In this document: positions 47,549 to 56,496 of the stretch, piece after piece
Layout of the letters: each line of letters starts with the position of its first letter
Numbering within the stretch: the stretch's first letter is position 1
Notes under the pieces: generated by a model
The model's input: the letters and a program-made list of their open reading frames with translations, nothing else
Database searches by the model: none
Told to the model about the DNA's origin: nothing
NCBI RefSeq assembly: GCF_017815135.1
Contig: NZ_JAGJCF010000004.1
Span: forward strand, 1 to 64,000
Reading direction: 5' to 3'
From: Jiella mangrovi
GTDB lineage: Bacteria > Pseudomonadota > Alphaproteobacteria > Rhizobiales > Rhizobiaceae
DNA length: 64,000 nt
Made by a program: the position numbers and the translations under genes

Positions 47549-48457
47549 CTACAGGAAATCGATGCCGACGCTCTGCTTGGCGCCAGCAAGGTCGTTCTCG
47601 ATGGCTTCGGCTATCATTTCGGCGTTCCAGCCGCCGGTCCTGACGGCGTGGGCGGCCTCGACCGGATGGGACCAGACGGCGAGCCTGTCGCCGCCAAGGC
47701 CGATCGCCTGGCCGGTGACGCCGGCCGAGCGTTCCGAGGCGAGGTAGACGAAGATGCCCGCGACATCCTCGGGGCCGCCAAGGCCGAAATCCCGGCGCAC
47801 CTTGTCCGGCAAAGGTTCGCCGCGCTCCATCATCTCGGCATAGGGCTGGAGCATCGGCACGGTCGCGGTCATCGCCGTCAGGGCATTGGGCACGACGGCA
47901 TTGACGGTGACGTTGGCCCTTGCGAGCTCCATGGCCCAGGTGCGGGCGAAGGCGGCGATACCGGCTTTCGCGGCCGAATAGGACGTCTGTCCGAAATTGC
48001 CGCGCTGGCCGGCGATCGACGAGACGAGGATGAGCCGGCCGCCCTCGCCAGCCGCGCGGAAATGCCTTGCGGCGGCTCTGGCGCAGGTGAAGGTGCCGCG
48101 CAGATGGGTGGCGACGACAGCGTCGAAATCCTCGTCGGTGGTGTTCCACAAGACCCTGTCGCGCAGGATGCCGGCGTTGCAGGCCATGACGTCGAGACGG
48201 CCGAAGGCCTCGAGCGCGGTCGCAACGCAGAGATCGGCGGCCTCGCTCGTGCCGATCGCGGCGATGGCCGGTACGGCGCGGCCGCCGGAGCTGACGATGT
48301 CCGCGACGACGGCCTCGGCGGCCTTCGCGTCGATGTCGTTGACGACGATCGATCCGCCGGCCTTCGCCATGGCGAGCGCCGCGGCGCGGCCGATGCCCTG
48401 GCCGGCGCCGGTGATGACGATGGCGCGGCCGTCCAGGCTGACAGCGGTTTTGCTCAT
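47549..48457 (-). CDS. Short-chain dehydrogenase, MFE-2 3-hydroxyacyl-CoA dehydrogenase-like
   Basis: This 302-residue NAD(P)-dependent SDR has the cofactor motif TGAGQGIG at 16-23, NAG in CNAGILRDR near 94-96, and the catalytic set Ser 146/147, Tyr 160 and Lys 164. The segments NAGILRDR, THLRGTF and GNFGQTSYSAAKAG resemble the dehydrogenase domain of peroxisomal multifunctional enzyme type 2. This suggests oxidation of a 3-hydroxyacyl-CoA. That fits the enoyl-CoA hydratase gene 23 bases upstream and the acyl-CoA ligase beyond it. The substrate chain is unknown. Confidence 0.88.
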   Translation of the reverse strand: MSKTAVSLDGRAIVITGAGQGIGRAAALAMAKAGGSIVVNDIDAKAAEAVVADIVSSGGRAVPAIAAIGTSEAADLCVATALEAFGRLDVMACNAGILRDRVLWNTTDEDFDAVVATHLRGTFTCARAAARHFRAAGEGGRLILVSSIAGQRGNFGQTSYSAAKAGIAAFARTWAMELARANVTVNAVVPNALTAMTATVPMLQPYAEMMERGEPLPDKVRRDFGLGGPEDVAGIFVYLASERSAGVTGQAIGLGGDRLAVWSHPVEAAHAVRTGGWNAEMIAEAIENDLAGAKQSVGIDFL

Positions 48458-48480
48458 CGAAGCGTCCTCCCCTTCGCCAC

Positions 48481-49308
48481 TCAGCGCCCGGTAAAGCGCG
48501 CCGGGCGCTTCTCCATGAAGGCGCGCGGGCCCTCCCGGGCGTCGCTCGACGCCATGACGAGCCGCTTGGCCTCGTCCTCCAGCTCGAAACCTTGTTCGAG
48601 CGGAACGCCGGTTGCAAGCCTGACCGTGCGCTTGATCTGGCGAACCGCCAGCGGTCCGTTGGCCGCAATGCGCCCGGCGATCGCCAGCGCCTCGGCGAGA
48701 ACCTCTTCCTGCGGCACGACGGCGTTGACGAGGCCGCAGGAAAGAGCGCGCTCGGCGTCGATCATGTCGCCGGTCAGAAGCAGCTCCATCGCGATGGCAT
48801 GGGGAAGCTGCCGGGGAAGCCGGGCGAGCGAGCCGGCAAAGGGAATGAGGCCGCGTTTGGCCTCCGGCAGGCCGAAGCGGGCGTTCTGCGCGACGACGCG
48901 GATGTCGGTGGCCAGCATCGTCTCCATGCCGCCGGCAACGCAGGCGCCGTTCACCGCGCAGACGATCGGTTTGTCGAGGCTCGTATGACGGAGCGCCGAG
49001 CGGTCCATCACGGCGGGATCCTCCAGCACCCGGCGGTCGAATTCGTCCTCGGGCTCTCGCGCCCCGGTCAGAAGCGGCATGGTCAGGGCGAGGTCGCCGC
49101 CCGAGCAGAAGGCCCTGTCTCCGGCACCGGTGACGACGAGCACCCTGAGGTCGTCGTCACCGGCGAAGCGGGCATAGGCGTCGGACAGAAGACAGGCCAT
49201 TTGCGGGCTGATCGCGTTGCGCGCCGCCGGCCGGTTGAGCGTGACCAGAAAGACCTCGCCGCGAACCTCCTGCAACAGATGCGGCGCCTCGCCGCCGGCC
49301 GTGCTCAC
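48481..49308 (-). CDS. Enoyl-CoA hydratase/isomerase family protein
   Basis: This 275-residue crotonase-fold enzyme probably hydrates an enoyl-CoA. The oxyanion-hole segments are FCSGGDLAL and NGACVAGGMETMLATD. Both catalytic glutamate positions are filled, in GGMET and in GLPEAKRGLIP. I start at the GTG at 49308, which overlaps the ligase stop (GTGA). The longer open frame to 49479 lies in the ligase gene and has no crotonase sequence. It is the middle member of a ligase-hydratase-dehydrogenase set. Confidence 0.92.
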   Translation of the reverse strand: MSTAGGEAPHLLQEVRGEVFLVTLNRPAARNAISPQMACLLSDAYARFAGDDDLRVLVVTGAGDRAFCSGGDLALTMPLLTGAREPEDEFDRRVLEDPAVMDRSALRHTSLDKPIVCAVNGACVAGGMETMLATDIRVVAQNARFGLPEAKRGLIPFAGSLARLPRQLPHAIAMELLLTGDMIDAERALSCGLVNAVVPQEEVLAEALAIAGRIAANGPLAVRQIKRTVRLATGVPLEQGFELEDEAKRLVMASSDAREGPRAFMEKRPARFTGR

Positions 49309-51014
49309 GCCCGGTCCTCCTCGATCATCCGTTTCGCCAAATCCCGTAACTCCACCTTGCGGACCTTGCCGTTCGCCGTCTTCGGCGTCGTCTCGATCAC
49401 CGCGACATGGCGGGGCATCTTGTGACGCGCCATATGCGCCTTGCACCAGCTCTTCAGGGCGTCGGCATCGACCGTGCATCCGTCGCGGGCGACGACGAAG
49501 GCGAAGATCTCCTCGCCCATCTCGGCGTCCGGCACTCCGACGACCTGCGCCTCGGCGATGTCGGCATGTTCGAGCAGCCGATCCTCGATCTCGACCGGAT
49601 AGACGTTTTCGCCGCCGCGGATCAGCATGTCCTTAATCCGGCCGACGATGCGAAGATGCCCGGCCTCGTCCATCACCGCGAGATCGCCGCTCCTCAGCCA
49701 GCCTTGCGGGTCGATGGCCGCCTGCGTCGCCTCCGGCATGGCGTAATAGCCGGCGGTGACGAGGAAGCCGCGGATCTGGAGCTCGCCCTGCCGGCCGAGG
49801 GGCACAACCGTGCCGGTCTCAGGATCGACGATGCGGATCTCCACATGGGGCAGCGGCACGCCGGCGGTTCTCACCTTCTCCTCGAGCGGCTCGTCCGGGA
49901 GGGTCTGGGTGATGATCGGGCTCGTCTCGGTCATGCCCATGATGATGGCAGGATCGCAGCCGATCCTCGCTTTCAACTCCAGCATCAGGCTCGGCGGGAT
50001 CGAGGTGCCGCCGACATAGGCGATGCGCCAGGAGGACACGTCGCGCCGGCCGCGAGCGAGCGCCTCGTCCTGCAGGAGCCGCACATACATGGTCGGCACC
50101 GCGTTGACGATGGTGCCACGATGGCGCTCGAGAAGATCGAGCATTCGCGAGGCCTCGAAACTCTCCATGGCGACGAGGCAGCCGCCGACGGCCGCCATGC
50201 CGAGAACGTTGCAGACGCAGCCGGCGGTGTGGAAGAACGGCATGGCCGAGACCATGACGTCGCTCGGCCGATAGCCGGCGCGCCGGCCGGCGAGACGCGC
50301 GTTGTTGACCGTGCCGCGATGGGTGAGCATCGCGCCCTTCGGCTTGCCCGTCGTTCCGGAGGTGTACTGGATCTGCGCGACGTCGCCGGGCATCACCGCC
50401 AGGATCCGTTCGGCGAGCGCCTCCTGCGTGGTCGCCTCGCCGAGGCCGAGAAGGTCGCGAAAGGCGAGCGCGCCGACGATCGGCTGATCCGACAGGGCAA
50501 CGACCCGGCGCAGCGACGGATAGGTCTCGGGGCGGTTTCGCGCGGCGCCTTCGAGACCGCCGAGATCGGGCATCATTTCGGCCAGCATGCCGGCGATCGA
50601 AAAGTCACGGAAGACGGCTGCGGCAAACAGCACGGAAACATCGCCCTGGGTCAGGAGATAGCCGAGCTCGGCCTGGCGGAAGGCGGGATTGACGGTGACG
50701 AGGACGGCGCCGATCCGCGCCAGAGCGTATTCCAGCAAGACCCATTCGGGCGAATTCGGCGCCATCACGGCGACGCGGGCCTGGCGTTCGACACCGATCG
50801 CGATGAGCGCCCGCGCGAGGCGATCGACTTCCCTATCCAGTTGACGATAGCTGTATTCGACCCGCCGCTGCGGCTCGTCGAAGATCAGAGCGGGCTGGTC
50901 GGGAAAGCGCTCCGCCTGCTCGCGCAGGAGATCGCCGAGGGTGATCTCGCGGAGCGGCATTCCCGCGTCTTCGGGAAGCCAATGCGACAGCTCTCCCGCA
51001 ATCCCCATGCCCAC
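49305..51014 (-). CDS. AMP-binding acyl-CoA ligase
   Basis: The enzyme activates a carboxylic acid to its CoA thioester with ATP. The 569 residues have the ANL-superfamily motifs: YTSGTTGKPKGAMLTH at about 217-232, GMTETSPI in the centre, RSGDLAVMD and GRIKDMLIRGGENVYPVEIE. The C-terminus ends with PRHVAVIETTPKTANGKVRKVELRDLA, including the catalytic lysine of TANGKVRK. It resembles fatty or aryl acid CoA ligases of the FadD/DmdB group, and I cannot distinguish the chain length. It is the first gene of the cluster. Its upstream region holds tRNA-Ala on the same strand. Confidence 0.92.
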   Translation of the reverse strand: MGMGIAGELSHWLPEDAGMPLREITLGDLLREQAERFPDQPALIFDEPQRRVEYSYRQLDREVDRLARALIAIGVERQARVAVMAPNSPEWVLLEYALARIGAVLVTVNPAFRQAELGYLLTQGDVSVLFAAAVFRDFSIAGMLAEMMPDLGGLEGAARNRPETYPSLRRVVALSDQPIVGALAFRDLLGLGEATTQEALAERILAVMPGDVAQIQYTSGTTGKPKGAMLTHRGTVNNARLAGRRAGYRPSDVMVSAMPFFHTAGCVCNVLGMAAVGGCLVAMESFEASRMLDLLERHRGTIVNAVPTMYVRLLQDEALARGRRDVSSWRIAYVGGTSIPPSLMLELKARIGCDPAIIMGMTETSPIITQTLPDEPLEEKVRTAGVPLPHVEIRIVDPETGTVVPLGRQGELQIRGFLVTAGYYAMPEATQAAIDPQGWLRSGDLAVMDEAGHLRIVGRIKDMLIRGGENVYPVEIEDRLLEHADIAEAQVVGVPDAEMGEEIFAFVVARDGCTVDADALKSWCKAHMARHKMPRHVAVIETTPKTANGKVRKVELRDLAKRMIEEDRA

Positions 51015-51250
51015 GCCCTCCCAAAGCGGTTCGCATCAAGCCGACAGTGCCCCGCTTTCTCAGGTTGCGCGGGTTCTGTCCGTTCGGGATCATGGAATGG
51101 GATCACGAACTGTTCGATTTCGAACAATACGGGTTACGGCGGCCGCGTCAAGCGGCGTTGCGATTGCTCGGCGCGAACCTCTCGGTCGCCCGGTCTTCAG
51201 CCCGGATGGGAATCTGCCGGTGGCTGCTGAGAGCGCGCGCACGGTACAGG

Positions 51251-51344
51251 AGCACTGTGCTCGAGCGCCGGCCACGACTTGATCGCGAAAACGCACGGTT
51301 CGACGCTGCGTCATTCTCGCGCGCCGTCCCGACAATCCAGAATC
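51251..51344. repeat. Family A repeat, inverted and degenerate copy
   Basis: The reverse complement of this stretch matches the core and tail of copy 1 near the window start, including GACGCAGCGTCGAA and GATCAAGTCGTGGCCGG. It lies between the CoA ligase gene and tRNA-Ala. Apart from this and the tRNA, the 647-base gap 51015-51661 shows nothing coding. Confidence 0.65.
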
Positions 51345-51368
51345 TAATGCGGAAGCCATTGAAAGCAT

Positions 51369-51444
<76 letters not shown>

Positions 51445-51661
51445 GTCCACCGATGCGAAGCGGCTTTTAGAGCCTCGGGCGGCCGGCTGTCAACGGCCCG
51501 GCAGTGCTCGCCGCGCGATTTCGTTCGTCTTTAGCCGGCCGTCGAGCGATCCTTCAGCCCGCCTGTCATGCGGGCGGCGTTAACGCTCGGGAGCCCTTGC
51601 AGCTTGCGCCGCCGGGCGGCGATGTCTACATCGGCGGCAACAAAACAAAGGCACGGGATCA

Positions 51662-51964
51662 ATGCTGGCTGTCACCTTCGTCCTCTATCAGGCACTCAAT
51701 CTTTATTGGTGGATCGTCATCGCCTCGGCCGTATTGTCCTGGCTCTACGCTTTCAACATCGTCAATCCGGGCAATCCCTTCGTCGATTCCGTCGGCCGTT
51801 TCCTGTGGCAGATGACCGAGCCGGTCTATCGCCGCATCCGGCGTTTCCTGCCCGACCTCGGCGGGATCGACCTGTCGCCGCTCGTCGTCCTGTTCGCCAT
51901 CATGTTCCTGCAGTATTTCATCGTCGTCTATGTCGATCCGGCGATCATGCGGGCCGGGGTCTGA
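51662..51964 (+). CDS. YggT family membrane protein
   Basis: This 100-residue protein has two hydrophobic helices (about 5-28 and 72-95) around a loop with the YggT signature NPFVDSVGRFLWQMTEPVYRRIRRFLP. The family is linked to osmotic tolerance and cell division factors in other bacteria, but its role is unproven. It lies 23 bases upstream of the DUF167 gene, a gene order (yggT-yggU) conserved across Proteobacteria. Confidence 0.93.
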   Translation: MLAVTFVLYQALNLYWWIVIASAVLSWLYAFNIVNPGNPFVDSVGRFLWQMTEPVYRRIRRFLPDLGGIDLSPLVVLFAIMFLQYFIVVYVDPAIMRAGV

Positions 51965-51987
51965 GCCGGCCTTCTCGCGGGTGAGAC

Positions 51988-52308
51988 TTGGCCGAACGGT
52001 CCTTCTGGAGCGCCGACACGGCGGGCGTCTTTGTCTTCGTGCGAGTGACGCCGCGCGCGTCGAAGGATGCGATCGAGGGTGTCACCGTCGATGCGGCCGG
52101 TGACGAGCGCCTGGCGATCCGGCTGCGCGCGGTGCCGGAAGACGGCAAGGCCAACAAGGCCCTCGTCGCGCTCCTCGCCAAGAGCTGGAAGATCCCGAAG
52201 TCGGCGATCGACGTCGTCTCGGGTCTGACCCAGAGGCAAAAGACGATCCGATTGTCCGTTGTCGACGACGATCTTGCCAGCATTCTTCGGCAGATCGCAA
52301 AGGGCTGA
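51988..52308 (+). CDS. DUF167 (YggU) family protein
   Basis: This is a 106-residue DUF167 protein of unknown function with the typical VRVTPRASKDAIEG, RLRAVPEDGKANKALVALLAKSWKIPKSAIDVVSG and QKTIRL segments. Translation starts at TTG with GGTGAG upstream. It forms an operon with yggT. Confidence 0.92.
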   Translation: MAERSFWSADTAGVFVFVRVTPRASKDAIEGVTVDAAGDERLAIRLRAVPEDGKANKALVALLAKSWKIPKSAIDVVSGLTQRQKTIRLSVVDDDLASILRQIAKG

Positions 52309-52441
52309 CGCTCTCCCCGAGCTCTGGTTGCGGCAGAGCCGTTCCGGAATTTCCACCTGTCTGCCGGACCGGCGTTGACTCTGCGTGAAGAATCTTCGCC
52401 AGCGCGCTGAACCACTCGCCCCGATTCCCGTTTGGCGAGTC

Positions 52442-53473
52442 ATGAGCACCCCACGCGCCTATTGGACCGGGCATATCCGGCTGTCGCTTGTCTCCTTTCC
52501 GGTTCGGCTGTTTGCCGCGACGAGCCCGGCCAGGACGATTCAACTTCACCAATACGACAAGAACACCGGGCAGCGGATCCGCTACCAGAAGGTGTCGGAA
52601 AAGGACGAGGACCCGGTCGAGAGCGACGATATCGTCAAGGGGTACGAATACGAAAAGGGCCGCTACGTCGCGATCGAAGACGAGGAGATCGACAAGCTGA
52701 AGGCCGAGAGCAACCACGTCATCGAGCTGACCCAGTTCACCGACGCGGCCGACATCGACCCGATCTATTATGACCGGCCCTATTACATCGCGCCCGACGA
52801 AGACGGCGTGCAGGACGCCTATGTGACGATCCGCGAGGCACTGCGCAAAGCCAAGAAGGTGGCGCTCGGGCGCATCGTCATTGCCAACAAGGAGCGGATT
52901 GCGGCGATAAAGCCATGCGGCGACGGGCTGATGCTCGAAACGCTACGCTATGCGCAGGAGGTGCGCGACGCCAAGAAATTTTTCGACGAGGTGAAGGACG
53001 ACGCCGAGATCGACGACGAACAGCTCGAGCTCGCCCAGCTTCTCATCGAGAAGAAGTCGAAGCCCTTCGACCCCAAGGCATTCCACGACACCTATCAGCA
53101 GGGCCTGATGGAGATCATCAAGGCCAAGATGGCCGGCAAGGAACCGCAGGCCGAAGAGGCGCCGGACGACGATGGCGGCAATGTCATCGACATCATGGAC
53201 GCCCTGCGCAAGAGCCTGGAACAGTCTGGCGGTGGCTCGGATTCGAAGGCGGGAAAAAGCGGCAGCCGGCGCTCGACGAAAGCCTCTGGGACCAAGGCGT
53301 CATCGTCGAAATCGTCATCATCCGCCAAATCCGCCAAATCATCGGCCGGTTCTTCCAAATCCGCGTCGAAGTCCGCATCGAAGAGTTCGTCCTCCTCCGG
53401 CGGGTCCAAATCGACCGCGAAGGCGGGTGCGAAGAAATCGGGTGGTCGGTCGAAGAGCAGCAAGGCCGCGTGA
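52442..53473 (+). CDS. ku: Ku protein, non-homologous end joining
   Basis: The homodimeric ring protein binds broken DNA ends and recruits LigD. The 343 residues show the bacterial Ku core: YWTGHIRLSLVSFPVRLFAAT at the N-terminus, RIRYQKVSEKDEDPVESDDIVKGYEYEKGRYV, the central YYDRPYYIAPDE, and a C-terminal segment MEIIKAKMAGKE. From about residue 275 a Lys/Ser/Ala-rich tail extends, as in other Ku proteins that bridge DNA. I use the ATG at 52442 (MSTPRAYW). The frame is open to 52385. ligD follows after four bases. Confidence 0.96.
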   Translation: MSTPRAYWTGHIRLSLVSFPVRLFAATSPARTIQLHQYDKNTGQRIRYQKVSEKDEDPVESDDIVKGYEYEKGRYVAIEDEEIDKLKAESNHVIELTQFTDAADIDPIYYDRPYYIAPDEDGVQDAYVTIREALRKAKKVALGRIVIANKERIAAIKPCGDGLMLETLRYAQEVRDAKKFFDEVKDDAEIDDEQLELAQLLIEKKSKPFDPKAFHDTYQQGLMEIIKAKMAGKEPQAEEAPDDDGGNVIDIMDALRKSLEQSGGGSDSKAGKSGSRRSTKASGTKASSSKSSSSAKSAKSSAGSSKSASKSASKSSSSSGGSKSTAKAGAKKSGGRSKSSKAA

Positions 53474-53477
53474 GGCC

Positions 53478-56207
53478 ATGGCGTCGCTCGAGACCTACAA
53501 TGAAAAGCGCGATTTCGGACGGACGAAGGAGCCGCGCGGCAAGGCGGGGCGGACAAAGGGCGAGGCCTATCTCATCCAGAAGCACGATGCGACGCGGCTG
53601 CATTACGACTTCCGCCTCGAACATGACGGCGTGCTTCTTTCCTGGGCCGTCACCAAAGGCCCGAGCTACAATCCCTCCGACAAACGTCTGGCCGTGCGCA
53701 CCGAGGATCACCCCCTAGACTACGGCTCATTCGAAGGCACGATCCCCAAGGGCCAATATGGCGGCGGCACCGTCATGTTATGGGACACTGGCACGTGGAA
53801 GCCGCTCGGCGACGTCTCAGACGGCCTCGAAAAGGGCGAGCTGAAATTCGAGCTTTCGGGCGAGCGGCTCGAAGGGCGCTGGGTTCTCGTGCGCATGAAG
53901 CCGCGCAAGAAGGAAAAGCGCGAGAACTGGCTACTCATCAAGGAGAAGGACGATCTCGCCCGGCCGGGTGAAGACGGAGAGGACTTTCTCGCCGGCGAGA
54001 TGACGAGCGTCGTCTCCGGTCGCTCGATGGAAGACATCGCCGCCGAGGAAGGCGGTGAGGGCGGCGATCAGTGGTCGACCGACGAGACCCGCGGAAAGGG
54101 TGGCCGAACGTCCGGCTCCGGGCGTCGCCGCAAGCCCGCCGAAGCCCCGAAGCGGGGAAAGACCGGCGCTGCGGCGAAGCGGGGCGGGAAGGCCAAGTCT
54201 CTCGACGCTCTTGCCAAGACTTACGGCAAGCCGCAGCTCGCCACGCTCGTCGACGAACCGCCGAAGGGAGAGGCCTGGCTGCACGAAATCAAGTTCGACG
54301 GCTATCGGCTGCTCGGCCTCGTCTCCGGCGGCGACGTCCGCCTCGTCACCCGCAACGGCCATGACTGGACCGGCAAGTTTTCCCGCCTCGCCAAGCCGCT
54401 CGGCGAGCTCGACGTCACCGACGCTGTCTTCGACATGGAGGCTGTGGTGCTGGACGAGGACGGGAGGTCCGATTTCCAGAAGCTGCAGAATGCCCTGTCC
54501 GAGGAAAGCGATCGCGGCATCGTCGCCTTCGTCTTCGATTGCCTGCATCTTTGCGGCGAGGACCTCACCAAAGCGCCGCTGACGACGCGCAAGGAGCGTC
54601 TGAAAGCCGTGCTCGATGGCCAGGGCGCGCGAGGCAAGAAGATCCTGCGATACTCCGATCACATCGAGGGAAAGGGCGACCAGATGATCGCCCGTTCCTG
54701 CTCGATGGGATTGGAGGGCGTCATCTCGAAAAAGGCAGACGCACCCTATCGCCCTGGCCGCTCGAAGAGCTGGCTGAAGTCGAAATGCATCAAGCGCCAG
54801 GAATTCGTCATCGTCGGCTTTACCAAGGCCCAAGGCGGCGCCCGGGCGATCGGTGCGCTGCATCTCGGCTACAGGGCCAAGGACGGCCTCGTCTATGCCG
54901 GCAAGGTCGGCACCGGCTTTTCCGACGTCTCCGCTCAGGCGCTTCGCGATCGGCTCGACGACATGACCCGCAAGACGCCGCCGGTCGAGAAGCTGACGCC
55001 GACCGAGAAACGCGGCGCGACCTGGGTGACGCCGAAGCTGCTCTGCGAGGTCGCCTTCACCGAATGGACCGGCGAGGGCAAGATCCGCCATCCTTCCTTC
55101 AAAGGGCTGCGCGAGGACAAGCCGGCAGGTGAGGTCGTGCGGGAAACGCCCGAGGACGAAGCGAAGGCCGCGAGCGAGGTGGAGGATGGCGTCGAGCCAA
55201 CCGCACAGACCAGGCCAAGGAAAGCCGCGGCTGCCGAGACAAAAGGCTCTGCAAAGAAGGCCACCCGGACGCAATCCCCCAATGCGAAATCTGAAAAGAC
55301 GAAGAAGAAGCGCTCCAACAAGCCGATTACCGTCGCCGGTGTTTCGGTCACCCACCCCGATCGGCCGATCTTCGATGACGAGGCCGGGCCGACGAAGGGC
55401 GACCTCGCCGAATATTACGGCCAGGTGGCAAAGCTCATCCTCGCCGACATCGCCGGCCATCCGGTGTCGCTGCTGCGCTGTCCGGGCGGCATCGGCGAAG
55501 AGTGCTTCTTCCAGCGCTCGGCCGGCAAGGGCTGGGGCGAGGCGATCAGGCCCGTCGACGTCACCCATGACGGCAAGACGACGGAATATTTCACCATCGA
55601 CGACGAAGAGGGCTTGCTCCAGCTCGCCCAGATGGGGGGCATCGAGCTGCATCCGTGGGCGTCGGCGATCGACAAGGTGGAGGTGCCCGATCGGCTGGTC
55701 TTCGACCTTGATCCCGACGAGGGCATCCCCTTCGAGGCGGTGAAGTTGGCGGCCCGCGACGTCGGCAACCGGCTGGACGAGCTCGGCCTCGACAGTTTCG
55801 TCAAATGTACAGGCGGCAAGGGGCTCCACGTGGTCGTGCCGATAACCCGCCGCCGCGAGTTTTCAGAGGTCAAGCCCTTCGCCGCGGCGTTCGCTGAGAA
55901 GATGGCCCGCGACGCCCCGAAAGCCTATGTGGCGACGATGTCGAAGGCCAAGCGCAAGGGCCGGATCTTCATCGACTATTTTCGTAACGATCATGCTGCG
56001 ACGTCGATCGCCGACTATTCCGTGCGTGCCCGACCCGGCGCGCGCGTCGCCGTGCCGCTTTCCTGGGGTGAACTCGATGGCCTTAAAGCCGCCGACGACT
56101 TCACCATGGATAAGGTCGTGAAACGGATCGAGGCGGGAGAGGCTTTCGCCCGCCCCACCATCCGCCAGTCGATCACAAGGGCGATGATGAGCAAGCTCGG
56201 GGTTTGA
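53478..56207 (+). CDS. ligD: Multifunctional DNA ligase LigD
   Basis: LigD trims, fills and seals DNA ends in Ku-dependent repair. The 909 residues have three domains in the order phosphoesterase, ligase, polymerase. The phosphoesterase domain (about 1-160) shows HDATRLHYDFRLEHDGVLLSW and DYGSFEGTIPKGQYGGGTV. The ATP-dependent ligase domain (about 240-550) has the adenylated lysine in KFDGYR (K272) and later EGVISKKADAPYRPGRSKSWLKSKC. After a Lys/Ala-rich linker comes the primase-like polymerase domain (about 620-905) with VFDLDPDEG and GGKGLHVVVPI. I start at 53478, four bases after ku. An open frame within ku is a shadow. Confidence 0.97.
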   Translation: MASLETYNEKRDFGRTKEPRGKAGRTKGEAYLIQKHDATRLHYDFRLEHDGVLLSWAVTKGPSYNPSDKRLAVRTEDHPLDYGSFEGTIPKGQYGGGTVMLWDTGTWKPLGDVSDGLEKGELKFELSGERLEGRWVLVRMKPRKKEKRENWLLIKEKDDLARPGEDGEDFLAGEMTSVVSGRSMEDIAAEEGGEGGDQWSTDETRGKGGRTSGSGRRRKPAEAPKRGKTGAAAKRGGKAKSLDALAKTYGKPQLATLVDEPPKGEAWLHEIKFDGYRLLGLVSGGDVRLVTRNGHDWTGKFSRLAKPLGELDVTDAVFDMEAVVLDEDGRSDFQKLQNALSEESDRGIVAFVFDCLHLCGEDLTKAPLTTRKERLKAVLDGQGARGKKILRYSDHIEGKGDQMIARSCSMGLEGVISKKADAPYRPGRSKSWLKSKCIKRQEFVIVGFTKAQGGARAIGALHLGYRAKDGLVYAGKVGTGFSDVSAQALRDRLDDMTRKTPPVEKLTPTEKRGATWVTPKLLCEVAFTEWTGEGKIRHPSFKGLREDKPAGEVVRETPEDEAKAASEVEDGVEPTAQTRPRKAAAAETKGSAKKATRTQSPNAKSEKTKKKRSNKPITVAGVSVTHPDRPIFDDEAGPTKGDLAEYYGQVAKLILADIAGHPVSLLRCPGGIGEECFFQRSAGKGWGEAIRPVDVTHDGKTTEYFTIDDEEGLLQLAQMGGIELHPWASAIDKVEVPDRLVFDLDPDEGIPFEAVKLAARDVGNRLDELGLDSFVKCTGGKGLHVVVPITRRREFSEVKPFAAAFAEKMARDAPKAYVATMSKAKRKGRIFIDYFRNDHAATSIADYSVRARPGARVAVPLSWGELDGLKAADDFTMDKVVKRIEAGEAFARPTIRQSITRAMMSKLGV

Positions 56208-56277
56208 AGGCTCGGCGCAGGCGCGGGGGGGCTTCGTCTGGGGGGGTGAATAAGGTTTTGCGACGTCTGCGCGGCGA

Positions 56278-56482
56278 TATCCCCCTCTGCCCTGCCGGGC
56301 ATCTCCCCCACAAGGGGGGAGATCAGGCGCGTTGCCGCTCGCAGCATGACGTCACTCTTTCAGCAGCCGCCGAAAGCCGATCGTGTCACATCCGTTGACG
56401 GCTCATGCATGGGCAGTACGGCTTCACGGGGGGCGATCTCCCCCCTTGTGGGGGAGATGCCTGGCAGGGCAGAGGGGGGTAA
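56278..56482. repeat. Family C palindromic repeats, inverted pair
   Basis: A unit at 56278-56322, reading CCCTCTGCCCTGCCGGGCA then ATCTCCCCCACAAGGGGGGA, recurs inverted at 56434-56482. Both carry the CCCCC-TTGTGG-GGGGG stem. The pair lies between the convergent ligD and xseA stops and may act as a transcription barrier for both. It fills the 289-base gap, with no gene seen. Confidence 0.8.
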
Positions 56483-56496
56483 CTCGGCGCAGGCCC

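Noticed and set aside
49407-51230. 607-codon open frame antisense to the acyl-CoA ligase
   Set aside because: The composition mirrors the ligase coding strand, there are no protein motifs, and the ligase on the other strand is clear.
52385-52441. Extended N-terminus of Ku
   Set aside because: The added 19 residues do not match Ku. The ATG at 52442 gives the normal family start.
53931-55829. 632-codon open frame antisense to ligD
   Set aside because: It lies wholly opposite LigD ligase and polymerase domains and has no recognisable family.
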